In this document: positions 46,017 through 55,194 of the stretch, piece by piece
How positions within the stretch are numbered: position 1 is the stretch's first letter
How the letters are laid out: every line of letters starts with the position of its first letter
Assembly: GCF_003945545.1 (NCBI RefSeq)
Contig: NZ_CP029617.1
Location: 4,759,001 to 4,823,000, forward strand
Reading direction: 5' to 3'
DNA length: 64,000 bases
DNA from: Streptomyces sp. WAC 01529
GTDB taxonomy: Bacteria > Actinomycetota > Actinomycetes > Streptomycetales > Streptomycetaceae
Position numbers and translations under genes: made by a program
The notes under the pieces: generated by a model
The model's database searches: none
Seen by the model: the letters and a program-made list of their open reading frames with translations, nothing else
Told to the model about the DNA's origin: nothing

Positions 46017-46981
46017 ACGACGCCCTCGACGTCGCCCTGCGCCTCGTCATCGTCTTCGCCGTCTTCCTGGTCCTGCCCCTCGTCATCGGCCAGACCGAGC
46101 ACAAGGTGATGGCCCACATGCAGGGCCGCCTCGGCCCCATGTACGCCGGCGGCTTCCACGGCTGGGCCCAACTCGTCGCCGACGGCGTCAAGTTCGCCCA
46201 GAAGGAAGACATCGTCCCGGCCCAGGCCGACCGCCGCGTCTTCCAACTGGCCCCCGCGATCGCCCTCCTGCCCTACCTCCTCGTCCTGGTCGCCATCCCG
46301 GTCGGCCCCGGCGAGGGCGCGGTCGGCGAGGTCGTCGACGCCGGCATCTTCTTCGTCCTGGCGGTCATGGGCATCGGCGTACTCGGCTCGCTCATGGCGG
46401 GCTGGGCCAGCGCCAACAAGTTCTCCCTCCTCGGCGGCCTGCGCACCGCCGCCCAGCTCCTCGCCTACGAACTGCCGATGCTGCTCGCCGCCGCCTCCGT
46501 CGCGATGGCGGCAGGCACGGTCTCCCTGCCCGGCATCGTCGACGCGTTCGAGTGGTGGTGGCTGCCCTGGCAGATCACCGGCGCCCTCGTCTTCTTCGTC
46601 GCGGGCCTCGCCGAACTCCAGCGCCCGCCCTTCGACATGCCCGTCGCCGACTCCGAGATCATCTTCGGCGCCTACACCGAGTACACGGGTCTGCGCTTCG
46701 CCCTCTTCCTCCTCGCCGAGTACGCCGGAATCGTCGTCCTGTGCGGCCTGACCACCGTCCTCTTCCTGGGCGGCTGGCACGGTCCGTGGGGCGCCGACGG
46801 CCTGGGCTGGGTGTGGACCCTGCTCAAGACGGCCGTGCTCGCCTTCGTCGTGATCTGGCTGCGCGTGACCTACCCCCGTCTCCGCGAGGACCAGCTCCAG
46901 AAACTCGCCTGGACCACCCTCGTCCCCCTCGCCCTCGCGCAGATCGCGCTCACCGGAATCGTGAAGGTGGCGATCTCCTAA
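46013..46981 (+). CDS. nuoH: NADH-quinone oxidoreductase subunit H (cluster 2)
   Basis: A 322-residue membrane subunit with eight hydrophobic segments. GPMYAGGFHGWAQLVADGVKFAQKED and RPPFDMPVADSEIIFGAYTEY are the conserved cytoplasmic loops next to the quinone site, and LAEYAGIVVLCGLTTVLFLGGW parallels the fragment at the window start. It has no C-terminal tail, unlike NuoH of cluster 1. It directly follows nuoC through a GTGA overlap; nuoD, nuoE, nuoF and nuoG are missing here. Confidence 0.94.
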   Translation: MNDALDVALRLVIVFAVFLVLPLVIGQTEHKVMAHMQGRLGPMYAGGFHGWAQLVADGVKFAQKEDIVPAQADRRVFQLAPAIALLPYLLVLVAIPVGPGEGAVGEVVDAGIFFVLAVMGIGVLGSLMAGWASANKFSLLGGLRTAAQLLAYELPMLLAAASVAMAAGTVSLPGIVDAFEWWWLPWQITGALVFFVAGLAELQRPPFDMPVADSEIIFGAYTEYTGLRFALFLLAEYAGIVVLCGLTTVLFLGGWHGPWGADGLGWVWTLLKTAVLAFVVIWLRVTYPRLREDQLQKLAWTTLVPLALAQIALTGIVKVAIS

Positions 46982-46983
46982 CC

Positions 46984-47544
46984 ATGTCTCCCATCCCCGG
47001 ATCCGGCCTCGCCAAGGGCCTCGCCGTCACGCTTCGCACGATGACGAAGAAGACCGTCACCGAGCAGTACCCCGAGGCCCAGCCCGAACTCCCGCCCCGC
47101 ACCCGGGGCGTCATCGGCCTGTTCGAGGAGAACTGCACGGTCTGCATGCTCTGCGCCCGCGAATGCCCCGACTGGTGCATCTACATCGACTCCCACAAGG
47201 AGACGGTCCCGCCCGCCGCCCCCGGCGGCCGCGAGCGCAGCCGCAACGTCCTCGACCGCTTCGCCATCGACTTTTCCCTCTGCATGTACTGCGGCATCTG
47301 CATCGAGGTCTGCCCCTTCGACGCCCTCTTCTGGTCCCCGGAGTTCGAGTACGCCGAGACCGACATCCACGAACTCACCCACGAGCGCGACAAACTCCGC
47401 GAGTGGATGTGGACGGTCCCGGCCCCGCCCGCCCTCGACCCCGGCGCCGAGGAGCCGAAGGAACTCGCCGCCGCCCGCAAGGCCGCGGAGAAGCTGGCCG
47501 CCGCCGAGGCCACCCCGCCCGGGACGAAGGAAGGGGAGTCGTGA
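46984..47544 (+). CDS. nuoI: NADH-quinone oxidoreductase subunit I (cluster 2)
   Basis: A 186-residue two-cluster ferredoxin-like subunit. The first set is Cys51, 54, 57, 61 (CTVCMLCARECP) and the second Cys100, 103, 106, 110 (CMYCGICIEVCP), so both clusters should form. An extra Cys65 sits just after the first. The N-terminus is shorter than in cluster 1 and the tail is rich in Ala and Glu. It starts 2 nt after the nuoH stop. In ferredoxin-fed complexes this subunit is the likely electron entry (inference). Confidence 0.94.
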   Translation: MSPIPGSGLAKGLAVTLRTMTKKTVTEQYPEAQPELPPRTRGVIGLFEENCTVCMLCARECPDWCIYIDSHKETVPPAAPGGRERSRNVLDRFAIDFSLCMYCGICIEVCPFDALFWSPEFEYAETDIHELTHERDKLREWMWTVPAPPALDPGAEEPKELAAARKAAEKLAAAEATPPGTKEGES

Positions 47545-48146
47545 CCTTCGCAGCAGCCACCGCGGTCTCCGCGGCCAAGACCGCCGGGACCGCCGAGACC
47601 CACGGGTTCCTCTCCCCGACCGGCGTCGAGATCGCCTTCCTCCTCGTCGGCCTCGTCACGCTCGGCGCGGCCGTCATCACCGTCACGACCAGGCAGCTGG
47701 TGCACGCCGCCCTGTGGCTGGTCGTGGCGCTCGGCGGCCTCGCGGTCGAGTACCTCCTGCTGACCGCCGAGTTCATCGCCTGGGTGCAGGTCCTCATCTA
47801 CGTAGGTTCCGTCGTCGTCCTCCTCCTCTTCGGCCTGATGCTCACCAGGGCGCCCATCGGCCGCTCCCCGGACGCCGACTCGGGCAACCGCCCGGTCGCG
47901 CTCGCGGTGGCCGCCGCCGCTGCCGCCGCCCTGGTCTGGGTCGTCGTGGACGCCTTCCGCACCACGGTGATCGACCTGGACGGCGCCGCCCAGGGCTCCA
48001 CCGACGTCACCGGCTCGGTCCTCTTCCGGCACTGGGTGCTCCCCTTCGAGGCGCTCTCGGTCCTCCTCCTCGCCGCCCTCGTCGGCGCGATCGTCCTGTC
48101 CCGCAAGACGGCCAAGGGCACGCCCGCCCCGGAGGGAGACCGCTGA
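47541..48146 (+). CDS. nuoJ: NADH-quinone oxidoreductase subunit J (cluster 2)
   Basis: A 201-residue membrane subunit with five hydrophobic segments, including EFIAWVQVLIYVGSVVVLLL, the conserved helix with the pi-bulge region. It lacks the 100-residue tail of the cluster 1 NuoJ. The GTG lies within the nuoI stop overlap, and the TGA shares one base with the nuoK ATG (TGATG). Confidence 0.92.
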   Translation: MTFAAATAVSAAKTAGTAETHGFLSPTGVEIAFLLVGLVTLGAAVITVTTRQLVHAALWLVVALGGLAVEYLLLTAEFIAWVQVLIYVGSVVVLLLFGLMLTRAPIGRSPDADSGNRPVALAVAAAAAAALVWVVVDAFRTTVIDLDGAAQGSTDVTGSVLFRHWVLPFEALSVLLLAALVGAIVLSRKTAKGTPAPEGDR

Positions 48147-48562
48147 TGCACCTCCACCTCGCCTATCCCGCCGTCCTCGCCGCCCTCCTCTTCTGCGTCG
48201 GCCTCTACGGCGTACTCGCCCGGCGCAACGCGATCCTGGTCCTGATGTCCGTCGAGCTGATGCTCAACGCCGTCAACCTCAACCTCGTCGCCTTCGACGT
48301 CTGGCTCCGCGACTCCCTCCACGCCGGCCAGGCCCTGACGCTCTTCGTCATCGCCATCGCCGCCGCCGAGATCGGCATCGGCCTCGCGATCGTCCTCGCG
48401 GTCTACCGCAACCGCGGCACCTCCGCCGTCGACGCCCTCCGCGACACCGCCGAGCCCTCCGCGCCGGACGAGTCCCAGGAGGCGCAGGAGCCTGACGACT
48501 CGCAAGAACCCCAGCAGTCACAGCAGTCACCGCAGTCGCAGAAGGCCGAGGCCACCGCGTGA
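48146..48562 (+). CDS. nuoK: NADH-quinone oxidoreductase subunit K with extended tail (cluster 2)
   Basis: A 138-residue subunit. The three helices and both membrane Glu residues (SVELMLNAVNLNLVAF, AAAEIGIGLAIVLAVY) are kept in the first 95 residues. The last 40 residues are a Gln/Ser/Glu/Pro-rich tail absent from the 99-residue paralogue at 2168-2467. Start and stop overlap both neighbours, so it is translated in series. Confidence 0.92.
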   Translation: MHLHLAYPAVLAALLFCVGLYGVLARRNAILVLMSVELMLNAVNLNLVAFDVWLRDSLHAGQALTLFVIAIAAAEIGIGLAIVLAVYRNRGTSAVDALRDTAEPSAPDESQEAQEPDDSQEPQQSQQSPQSQKAEATA

Positions 48563-50553
48563 CCACGACCACCCTCGCCGTCCTCGTCCCCCTTCTGCCG
48601 TTCCTGGGCGCGGCCGCGGGCCTGCTCCTCGGCCGCCGGATCCCCGGACTCGTACGCCCCCTCGCGGTCCTGCCCACGCTGACGGCCCTGGTCCTCGCCG
48701 TGCTCGTGGCCGTCCGCCAGGGCGGTGACCGGCCGGTCGACGCCGCGACCGAGCTGACCCCGACCGGCTCGGTCCCCATCGAACTCGCCCTGCACATCGA
48801 CGGCTTCGCCGCCCTCGTCGCCGTCCTGGTCGGCGTCGTCGCCTCCTGCGTGCAGATCTACTCGACGGGCTACCTGCGCGACGACCCGCGCTACCCCTCC
48901 TACGCCGCTCTCGTCTCCCTCTTCACCTCCGCGATGCTGCTCGTCGTCTACTCCGGCGACCTGATGGTGCTCCTGGTCGGCTGGGAGATCATGGGCATCT
49001 GCTCGTACTTCCTCGTCGGCCACTACTGGGAGACGCCCGAGGCGCGCGCCGCCTCCCTGAAGGCCTTCCTGGTCACCAAGCTCGGCGATGTCCCCTTCCT
49101 CATCGGCCTGTTCGCCCTCGCCGCGGACGCGGGCTCGTTCCGCGTCACGACGATCCTCGCGACGGTCGCGGACGGCGGCCTGGACCACCCCACGCTCATC
49201 GCCTTGCTGCTCCTCGCGGGCGTGGCGGGCAAGTCGGCGCAGTTCCCGCTGCACACCTGGCTGCCCGACGCGATGGCGGGCCCCACGCCCGTCTCCGCGC
49301 TGATCCACGCCGCGACGATGGTCGCCGCCGGCGTCTACTTCGTCGCCCGCCTCCTCCCGGTCTTCGCCGCCTCCGGGGCGGCCCTCGTCGTCCTCGCCGT
49401 CATGGCCGCCGTCACCATGGCCGGTTCGGCCCTCGCCGCGCTCGCCCAGGACGACATCAAGCGCGTCCTCGCGTACTCGACGATCGGCCAGCTCGGCTAC
49501 ATGACCGGCGCCCTCGCCGTCGGCGACCGCGGCGCCGCCGTCTTCCACCTCCTGTCCCACGGCGCCTTCAAGGCGCTGCTGTTCCTCACCGCGGGCGTGA
49601 TCATCCACGCCGCCGGCACCAACTCACTGGCCGCCATGTCCCGTATGAAGGGCCTGCGCGACCGCGTCCCCGACGCGTACTGGACGATGACCGTGGCGCT
49701 CCTCGCGCTCGCCGCGATCCCGCCGTTCAGCGGCTTCTTCTCCAAGGAGGCCGTGCTCGGCGCCGCCGAGCACACCGCCACGGGCCACGCCGCGTCCGTG
49801 CCCACCGCCGCGGGCTGGATCGTCCTCGTCGCCGGTCTGCTCACCGCCCTCCTCACCGCCGCCTACGCGACGCGCCTGTGGCTGCTCGCCTTCCACGGCA
49901 GGGGCGCCGACGCTCCCGACCACGGGAAGCAGCCCCTCGCCATGACGGCCGTGCTGTGGGTGCTGGCCGTGCCCTCCCTCGCCTTCGGTACCGCCGTCGG
50001 GGTCCTGCCGGACTGGTTCGACGGCCGCTCGCTCTCGCCGACGCTCACCACCTCCGTCCTCGGCACGGGCCTCGCCTTCGGCGGCGCCCTCGTCACCTAC
50101 GGCGCGTGGCGCCACACCACCGCGCTCGCCGCCCGCGTCCCGATGGGCGCCGTCGCGGTGAGCCCGGACGGCGACGGGGGACAGGTCGAGGCGGAGGCCA
50201 TCGCCTCGCACGCCCCCGCGTACGGTGACGTGGCATCGGCCCACGACCCGGCCGACCCGGGCCGTCTGCTGCTCGGTCCCCTGCACCGCCACGCGGCCGC
50301 CGGCTTCCGCCTCGACGCCGTCTACGCGGCCCTGTTCGTCCGCCCGGTCCAGGCCGCCGCGCGCCTCGTCCGCTTCCTCGACCGCGAGGTCGTCGAGACG
50401 TACGTGCGCGGCGCGGGCACCGCGCCCCGCTGGCTCGGCACGGCCGTCCGGCGCGCGCAGACCGGCAACGTACAGACCTATCTGAGCGCGCTGCTCGCAG
50501 GCACGGTCGTCCTGGCCGTCGCCGCCGTCCTCGTCGCCACCGCCGGAGCGTGA
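48559..50553 (+). CDS. nuoL: NADH-quinone oxidoreductase subunit L (cluster 2)
   Basis: A 664-residue antiporter-like subunit. Core motifs are GDLMVLLVGWEIMGICSYFL, GKSAQFPLHTWLPDAMAGPT, PVSALIHAATMVAAGVYF and QDDIKRVLAYSTIGQLGYM. A hydrophilic insert near residues 530-560 precedes the lateral helix and the last membrane anchor. The set of charged channel residues appears complete, so proton pumping is plausible. GTG start in a GTGA overlap with nuoK. Confidence 0.94.
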   Translation: MTTTTLAVLVPLLPFLGAAAGLLLGRRIPGLVRPLAVLPTLTALVLAVLVAVRQGGDRPVDAATELTPTGSVPIELALHIDGFAALVAVLVGVVASCVQIYSTGYLRDDPRYPSYAALVSLFTSAMLLVVYSGDLMVLLVGWEIMGICSYFLVGHYWETPEARAASLKAFLVTKLGDVPFLIGLFALAADAGSFRVTTILATVADGGLDHPTLIALLLLAGVAGKSAQFPLHTWLPDAMAGPTPVSALIHAATMVAAGVYFVARLLPVFAASGAALVVLAVMAAVTMAGSALAALAQDDIKRVLAYSTIGQLGYMTGALAVGDRGAAVFHLLSHGAFKALLFLTAGVIIHAAGTNSLAAMSRMKGLRDRVPDAYWTMTVALLALAAIPPFSGFFSKEAVLGAAEHTATGHAASVPTAAGWIVLVAGLLTALLTAAYATRLWLLAFHGRGADAPDHGKQPLAMTAVLWVLAVPSLAFGTAVGVLPDWFDGRSLSPTLTTSVLGTGLAFGGALVTYGAWRHTTALAARVPMGAVAVSPDGDGGQVEAEAIASHAPAYGDVASAHDPADPGRLLLGPLHRHAAAGFRLDAVYAALFVRPVQAAARLVRFLDREVVETYVRGAGTAPRWLGTAVRRAQTGNVQTYLSALLAGTVVLAVAAVLVATAGA

Positions 50554-50559
50554 GCAGCC

Positions 50560-52149
50560 GTGATCGGTATCAGTGAGTCCGTGATGCAGTTTCTTCTGGC
50601 GTTGATCGTCGCCGGCCCGCTCATCGGCGCCGTGGCCGCTCTCCTCCCGGCCCCGCCCGGGCTGAAGGGGAACTCGCCCGACCAGGCCGTGCTCCGCCAC
50701 GGCGTGACCGTGACCGGTGCCGTCCTGCTCGCCGCGCTCGTCCTCGCGCTCGGCTTCGACCACGACCACCCGTCGAAGATGCAGGCCACGACCGACATCA
50801 GCTGGATCCCCGCACTCGACGTGCGCATCCACCTCGGCATCGACGGCATCTCGCTCCCCCTTCTGGTCCTGACCGCGCTGCTGACCTTCCTCTGCGCGCT
50901 CTACAGCTACTTCAAAATGCCGACGGGCCCGTCTCCCAAGGCATTTGTCGCACTGATCCTCGTCCTCGAGTCCGGCACCCTCGCGACCTTCGCCGTCCTC
51001 GATCTGCTGCTGTTCTTCCTGGCGTTCGAGATGGTGCTCATCCCGATGTACTTCCTCATCGCCCGCTGGGGCGGTGCACAACGCACGCAGGCGGCCTGGA
51101 AGTTCATCCTCTACACGCTGCTCGGCTCCGTCGTGATGCTGCTCGGCCTCCTCCTGATCGGGCTCAAGTCCGGCACGTTCGACATGGTGGCACTCGCCAC
51201 TGACAACGGCCCGGGCCTGACCACATCCGTGCAGGTCATCGCCGTTCTGGCGATCGGGATCGGGCTCGCGGTCAAGACGCCGATGTGGCCGCTGCACAGC
51301 TGGCTGCCGGACGCCCACACCGCCGCGCCGACCGTCGGCTCGGTCCTGCTGGCCGGCGTACTGCTGAAGATGGGTACGTACGGTTTCGTCCGCATTCTGC
51401 TGCCCATCACCCCGGACGGGATGCGGGAGTTCGCGCCCTACCTCGCGGCCTTCGCGGTCGTCGGGATCATCTACGGTTCGCTGGCCTGCCTCGCGCTCGC
51501 CAGGCGGGGCGCGAAGGGCGACCTCAAGCGCCTCATCGCGTACTCGTCCGTCGGCCACATGGGCTTCGTCCTGCTCGGCATCGCGACGATGAGCCCGACC
51601 GGCGTGAACGGCGCGCTGTTCGCCAACATCGCGCACGGCCTCATCACCGGCCTGCTCTTCTTCCTCGTCGGCGCGCTCAAGGACCGCACCGGCACCACCG
51701 ACCTCGACTCCCTCGCACAGGAGTCCGGCGCCGCGCTCTACGGCAAGGCGCCCCGCCTCGGCGGTCTGCTCGCCTTCGGCGCCGTCGCCTCGCTCGGCCT
51801 GCCGGGCCTCGCCGGGTTCTGGGGCGAGATGCTCGCGCTGTTCGGCGCGTTCGAGCCCGCCGACGACCTGAGCCGCCCCGCCTTCCTCACCTTCATGGCG
51901 ATCGCCGCCTTCGGCACCCTGCTCACCGCCGCGTACATGCTCGTCGTCGTACGCCGTGTCTGCATGGGCCCGATGCCGCGGCCCGACGCCGAGCCCGCGC
52001 CCAAGGCGCTCGCCGACGTCCAGGGCTATGAACTCGCCGCCTGGACCCCGCTCGTCGCCCTCACCGTCCTCGCCGGACTCTGGCCCGCGGCTCTCCTCGG
52101 CCTGACCGACCCGGCCGTGCAGAAGCTCCTCACTGGAGGCAAGTCGTGA
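50560..52149 (+). CDS. nuoM: NADH-quinone oxidoreductase subunit M (cluster 2)
   Basis: A 529-residue antiporter-like subunit with about 14 hydrophobic segments. FLAFEMVLIPMYFLIARWGG carries the essential Glu, and VKTPMWPLHSWLPDAHTAAP and DLKRLIAYSSVGHMGFVLLG complete the signature. It starts with GTG 6 nt after nuoL; an alternative ATG at 50584 would shorten it by 8 residues. Its stop overlaps the nuoN GTG. Confidence 0.94.
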   Translation: MIGISESVMQFLLALIVAGPLIGAVAALLPAPPGLKGNSPDQAVLRHGVTVTGAVLLAALVLALGFDHDHPSKMQATTDISWIPALDVRIHLGIDGISLPLLVLTALLTFLCALYSYFKMPTGPSPKAFVALILVLESGTLATFAVLDLLLFFLAFEMVLIPMYFLIARWGGAQRTQAAWKFILYTLLGSVVMLLGLLLIGLKSGTFDMVALATDNGPGLTTSVQVIAVLAIGIGLAVKTPMWPLHSWLPDAHTAAPTVGSVLLAGVLLKMGTYGFVRILLPITPDGMREFAPYLAAFAVVGIIYGSLACLALARRGAKGDLKRLIAYSSVGHMGFVLLGIATMSPTGVNGALFANIAHGLITGLLFFLVGALKDRTGTTDLDSLAQESGAALYGKAPRLGGLLAFGAVASLGLPGLAGFWGEMLALFGAFEPADDLSRPAFLTFMAIAAFGTLLTAAYMLVVVRRVCMGPMPRPDAEPAPKALADVQGYELAAWTPLVALTVLAGLWPAALLGLTDPAVQKLLTGGKS

Positions 52150-53696
52150 CCGTGGCCGCCGAAAGCGCCTCAAGCTTGGTCCAGTCGGTCGACTGGCTCG
52201 CGATCGCGCCGCCCACCATCACGGCCGTCGTCGGCCTCGTCGTGCTCGTCGCCGACCTCTTCGTGGGCGACGGCAAGAAGGCCGTCCTCGGCTGGCTCTC
52301 CGTGGCGGGCCTGGCCGCGGCCGCGCTCTCCCTGCTGCCTCTCCTGGACGACGACCGCTCGACCTTCTGCCTGACCGGAAGCGGCACGCACGCGTGCAGC
52401 TACACCGCCGACCGCTTCACCCTCGTCATCCAGCTCCTCGTCCTCGGCGGCGCCCTGCTGGCCGCCCTGCTCTCCATGAGCACCCTGAAGGACGAGGAGG
52501 GCACCAAGGGCGAACTCCCCGCGGGAGAGTTCTGGTTCCTGCTGCTCTCCTCCGCGGCGGGTGCCGCCCTGCTGCCCGCCTCGCGCGACCTCGCGACCCT
52601 CATCGTCGCCCTGGAGGTCGCCTCCCTGCCCGCGTTCGCCCTCGTCGGCCTCAGGCACGGCGACAAGCGCTCCTCCGAAGCGGCCCTGAAGTTCTTCCTC
52701 TCCTCGGTCACCGCGACCGCCGTGAGCCTCATGGGCGTCAGCTTCGTCTACGCGGCGACCGGCACCCTGCACCTCACCGAGATCGCCACCAAGCTCCAGA
52801 GCGACCAGGTCACCGACGGGCAGCTGCACACGCTCGCCCAGGCCGGCGTCGCCCTCACCCTCGTCGGCTTCGCCTTCAAGGTGGCCGCCGTGCCCTTCCA
52901 CTTCTGGGTACCGGACACCTACGTAGGCGCGCCCCTGCCCGTCGCCGCGTACCTCTCGGTCGTCGGGAAGGCCGTCGGCTTCACCGGGCTCATCCTCGTC
53001 ACCGTCGTCGCCTTCCCCTCGTACGCGGACGTCTGGGGCCCGGTGCTCGCCGTCCTCGCCGCGCTCACCATGACCGCGGGCAACGTCGCCGCCCTGCGCC
53101 AGCGCTCCACGCGCGCGTACAGCGCGGTCCGCCTCCTCGCCTGGTCCTCGGTCGGCCAGGCCGGCTACCTCCTGGTGCCGATCGCCGCCGCCGGATACGC
53201 CGACAACGAGGCGGGCGCGGAGAAGGCCATCGGATCCACCGTCGCCTACGCCCTGATGTACGCGGCCGTGAACCTCGGAGCCTTCGCCGTCGCCGCGCTC
53301 GTCGGCCGCACGCAGCGCCTGAACCGCGTCAGCGACTACCGGGGCCTGTACGCGCGCAGTCCCCTGGCCGCCCTCGTCCTGGCCTTCTTCCTGCTTTGCC
53401 TCGCGGGCCTGCCGCCCGGCATCATCGGCCTCTTCGCCAAGGTCACGGTCTTCTCGGCCGCGGTCGACGCGGGCCTCGGTTGGCTCGCCGTGGTGATGGC
53501 CGTGAACGTCGTGATCGCCCTCTACTACTACCTCCAGTGGACCGCGCTCCTCTTCCGCGCCCCCGAGGGCGAGCCGGTCAGGCACCGCGTACCGGCGCCC
53601 CTCACCGCGGCCATCGCGCTGACCGCGGTCCTCGGCATCGCGCTCTCCGGAGCGCCCCAGCTCGTCCTGAGGTTCTCGGACACCGGTCTCTTCTGA
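52146..53696 (+). CDS. nuoN: NADH-quinone oxidoreductase subunit N (cluster 2)
   Basis: A 516-residue antiporter-like subunit and the last gene of the cluster. FAFKVAAVPFHFWVPDTYVG and RAYSAVRLLAWSSVGQAGYL are recognisable; the second replaces the DIKRLLAYSS form seen in cluster 1. LCLAGLPPGIIGLFAKVTVF is the late conserved segment. A hairpin 24 nt after the stop closes the operon. Confidence 0.93.
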   Translation: MTVAAESASSLVQSVDWLAIAPPTITAVVGLVVLVADLFVGDGKKAVLGWLSVAGLAAAALSLLPLLDDDRSTFCLTGSGTHACSYTADRFTLVIQLLVLGGALLAALLSMSTLKDEEGTKGELPAGEFWFLLLSSAAGAALLPASRDLATLIVALEVASLPAFALVGLRHGDKRSSEAALKFFLSSVTATAVSLMGVSFVYAATGTLHLTEIATKLQSDQVTDGQLHTLAQAGVALTLVGFAFKVAAVPFHFWVPDTYVGAPLPVAAYLSVVGKAVGFTGLILVTVVAFPSYADVWGPVLAVLAALTMTAGNVAALRQRSTRAYSAVRLLAWSSVGQAGYLLVPIAAAGYADNEAGAEKAIGSTVAYALMYAAVNLGAFAVAALVGRTQRLNRVSDYRGLYARSPLAALVLAFFLLCLAGLPPGIIGLFAKVTVFSAAVDAGLGWLAVVMAVNVVIALYYYLQWTALLFRAPEGEPVRHRVPAPLTAAIALTAVLGIALSGAPQLVLRFSDTGLF

Positions 53697-53720
53697 CGGG
53701 CCACCGAGGCCCTCCGGGTC

Positions 53721-53746
53721 GCCACGCGGGGCCTCACCCGCGTGGC
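53721..53746 (+). terminator. Terminator after the second nuo cluster
   Basis: A perfect 10-bp stem, GCCACGCGGG (53721-53730) with CCCGCGTGGC (53737-53746), and a 6-nt loop lie 24 nt after the nuoN stop. Confidence 0.65.
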
Positions 53747-53813
53747 GTACACCGCTCCTGAGCGCACAAGGGAACTAGTGCTCCCCGCCTGGCGTTGACC
53801 AGTACGGGAGGGT

Positions 53814-53827
53814 CCACTGAACAGTGG
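53814..53827. promoter_or_regulatory. CCACTG/CAGTGG inverted repeat upstream of htpX
   Basis: Two 6-bp arms with a 2-bp centre lie 51-64 bp before the htpX GTG. It could be an operator of the htpX-yccF unit. Confidence 0.3.
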
Positions 53828-53877
53828 AAGCACCAGTCAGCAGAGGGTTCCCCCACGCACCACCAGGAGGGCGTACC

Positions 53878-54741
53878 GTGCACCGCCGGCACAACGGGTT
53901 GAAGACCGCCGTACTCCTCGGGGGACTGTCCGCGCTCATCCTCGTGATCGGCAGCTTCTTCGGGCGTACGGGCCTGTTCGTCGCGCTCTTGGTGGCCCTC
54001 GGCACCAATGCGTACGCGTACTGGAACAGCGACAAGCTCGCCCTGCGGGCCATGCGCGCCCGCCCGGTGAGCGAATTCGAGGCCCCCGCGCTCTACCGCA
54101 TGGTCCGCGAGCTCTCCACCCAGGCCCGCCAGCCCATGCCCCGCCTGTACATCTCGCCGACCGAGGCCCCGAACGCCTTCGCGACCGGCCGCAATCCACG
54201 GAACGCGGCGGTGTGCTGCACCGACGGCATCCTGCGCCTCCTCGACGAGCGCGAGCTGCGCGGCGTCATCGGCCACGAGCTGAGCCACGTCTACAACCGC
54301 GACATCCTGATCTCCTCGGTCGCGGGCGCCCTGGCCTCCGTGATCATGTTCCTGGTCAACTTCGCCTGGCTGATCCCCGTAGGCCGCTCGAACGACAACG
54401 ACGGCCCCGGCATCTTCGGAATGCTCCTGATCATGCTGCTCGGCCCGCTGGCGGCCTCGATCATCCAGCTGGCCATCAGCCGTTCCAGGGAGTACGAGGC
54501 CGACGCGTCCGGCGCGCAGCTGACCGGCGACCCGCTCGCACTGGCGAGCGCCCTGCGGAAACTGGACGCCGGCACGAAGCAGTTGCCGCTACCGCCCGAG
54601 CCCCGTCTCGAGACGGCGAGCCACATGATGATCGCGAACCCCTTCCGCCCGGGGCAGGGCATGTCCAAGATGTTCTCCACGCACCCGCCGATGGCGGAGC
54701 GCATCGCCCGACTCGAGCAGATGGCAGGTCGTCACCAGTGA
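53878..54741 (+). CDS. htpX: Zinc metalloprotease HtpX (M48)
   Basis: A 287-residue membrane protease that degrades damaged membrane proteins. Two N-terminal helices (about 9-45) precede the zinc motif HELSH (133-137). Two further helices follow, and the third zinc ligand Glu lies in SREYEADASGAQL. The GTG at 53878 has an AGGAGGG site; an in-frame start at 53824 is longer but would cover the inverted repeat. It overlaps yccF by GTGA. The active site faces the cytoplasm in this family. Confidence 0.92.
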   Translation: MHRRHNGLKTAVLLGGLSALILVIGSFFGRTGLFVALLVALGTNAYAYWNSDKLALRAMRARPVSEFEAPALYRMVRELSTQARQPMPRLYISPTEAPNAFATGRNPRNAAVCCTDGILRLLDERELRGVIGHELSHVYNRDILISSVAGALASVIMFLVNFAWLIPVGRSNDNDGPGIFGMLLIMLLGPLAASIIQLAISRSREYEADASGAQLTGDPLALASALRKLDAGTKQLPLPPEPRLETASHMMIANPFRPGQGMSKMFSTHPPMAERIARLEQMAGRHQ

Positions 54742-55133
54742 AGACAATCCTCAACGTCATATGGCTCGTCCTCTGCGGCTTCTGGATGTTCCTGGCCTAC
54801 CTGCTGGCGGGCGTGCTGCTCTGCGTCACGATCATCGGCATCCCGTTCGGCCTGGCCAGCTTCCGCATCGGCCGCTATGCCCTGTGGCCCTTCGGCTACA
54901 CCACGGTCGACCGCCGCGACGCGGGCGCGCCCTCGTTCGTGGGCAACGTCCTGTGGCTGGTCCTCGCGGGCTGGTGGCTCGCGATCGGCCACATCGTCAC
55001 GGGCTTCCTCCTGTGCGTCACGATCATCGGCATCCCCCTGGGCGTCGCCAATTTCAAGCTGATCCCGGTCTCGCTGCTGCCGCTCGGCCGCGAAATCGTC
55101 CGTACGGACCAGCCGTTCGCCGCGCGCCGGTAG
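54738..55133 (+). CDS. yccF: YccF domain inner-membrane protein
   Basis: A 131-residue protein with two copies of the YccF unit. Each has the form LWLVLxGxW...LLCVTIIGIPxGxAxFxL (residues about 8-45 and 70-110), giving four membrane helices. The function is unknown, although the domain is widespread. It is translationally coupled to htpX, which hints at a role in membrane quality control (inference). Confidence 0.88.
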   Translation: MKTILNVIWLVLCGFWMFLAYLLAGVLLCVTIIGIPFGLASFRIGRYALWPFGYTTVDRRDAGAPSFVGNVLWLVLAGWWLAIGHIVTGFLLCVTIIGIPLGVANFKLIPVSLLPLGREIVRTDQPFAARR

Positions 55134-55194
55134 GAAGCGGGCGGGGGAGCGGCGCCCGGGGCCGATTGTCAGTGCCGTGGTCCACCATGAACTC

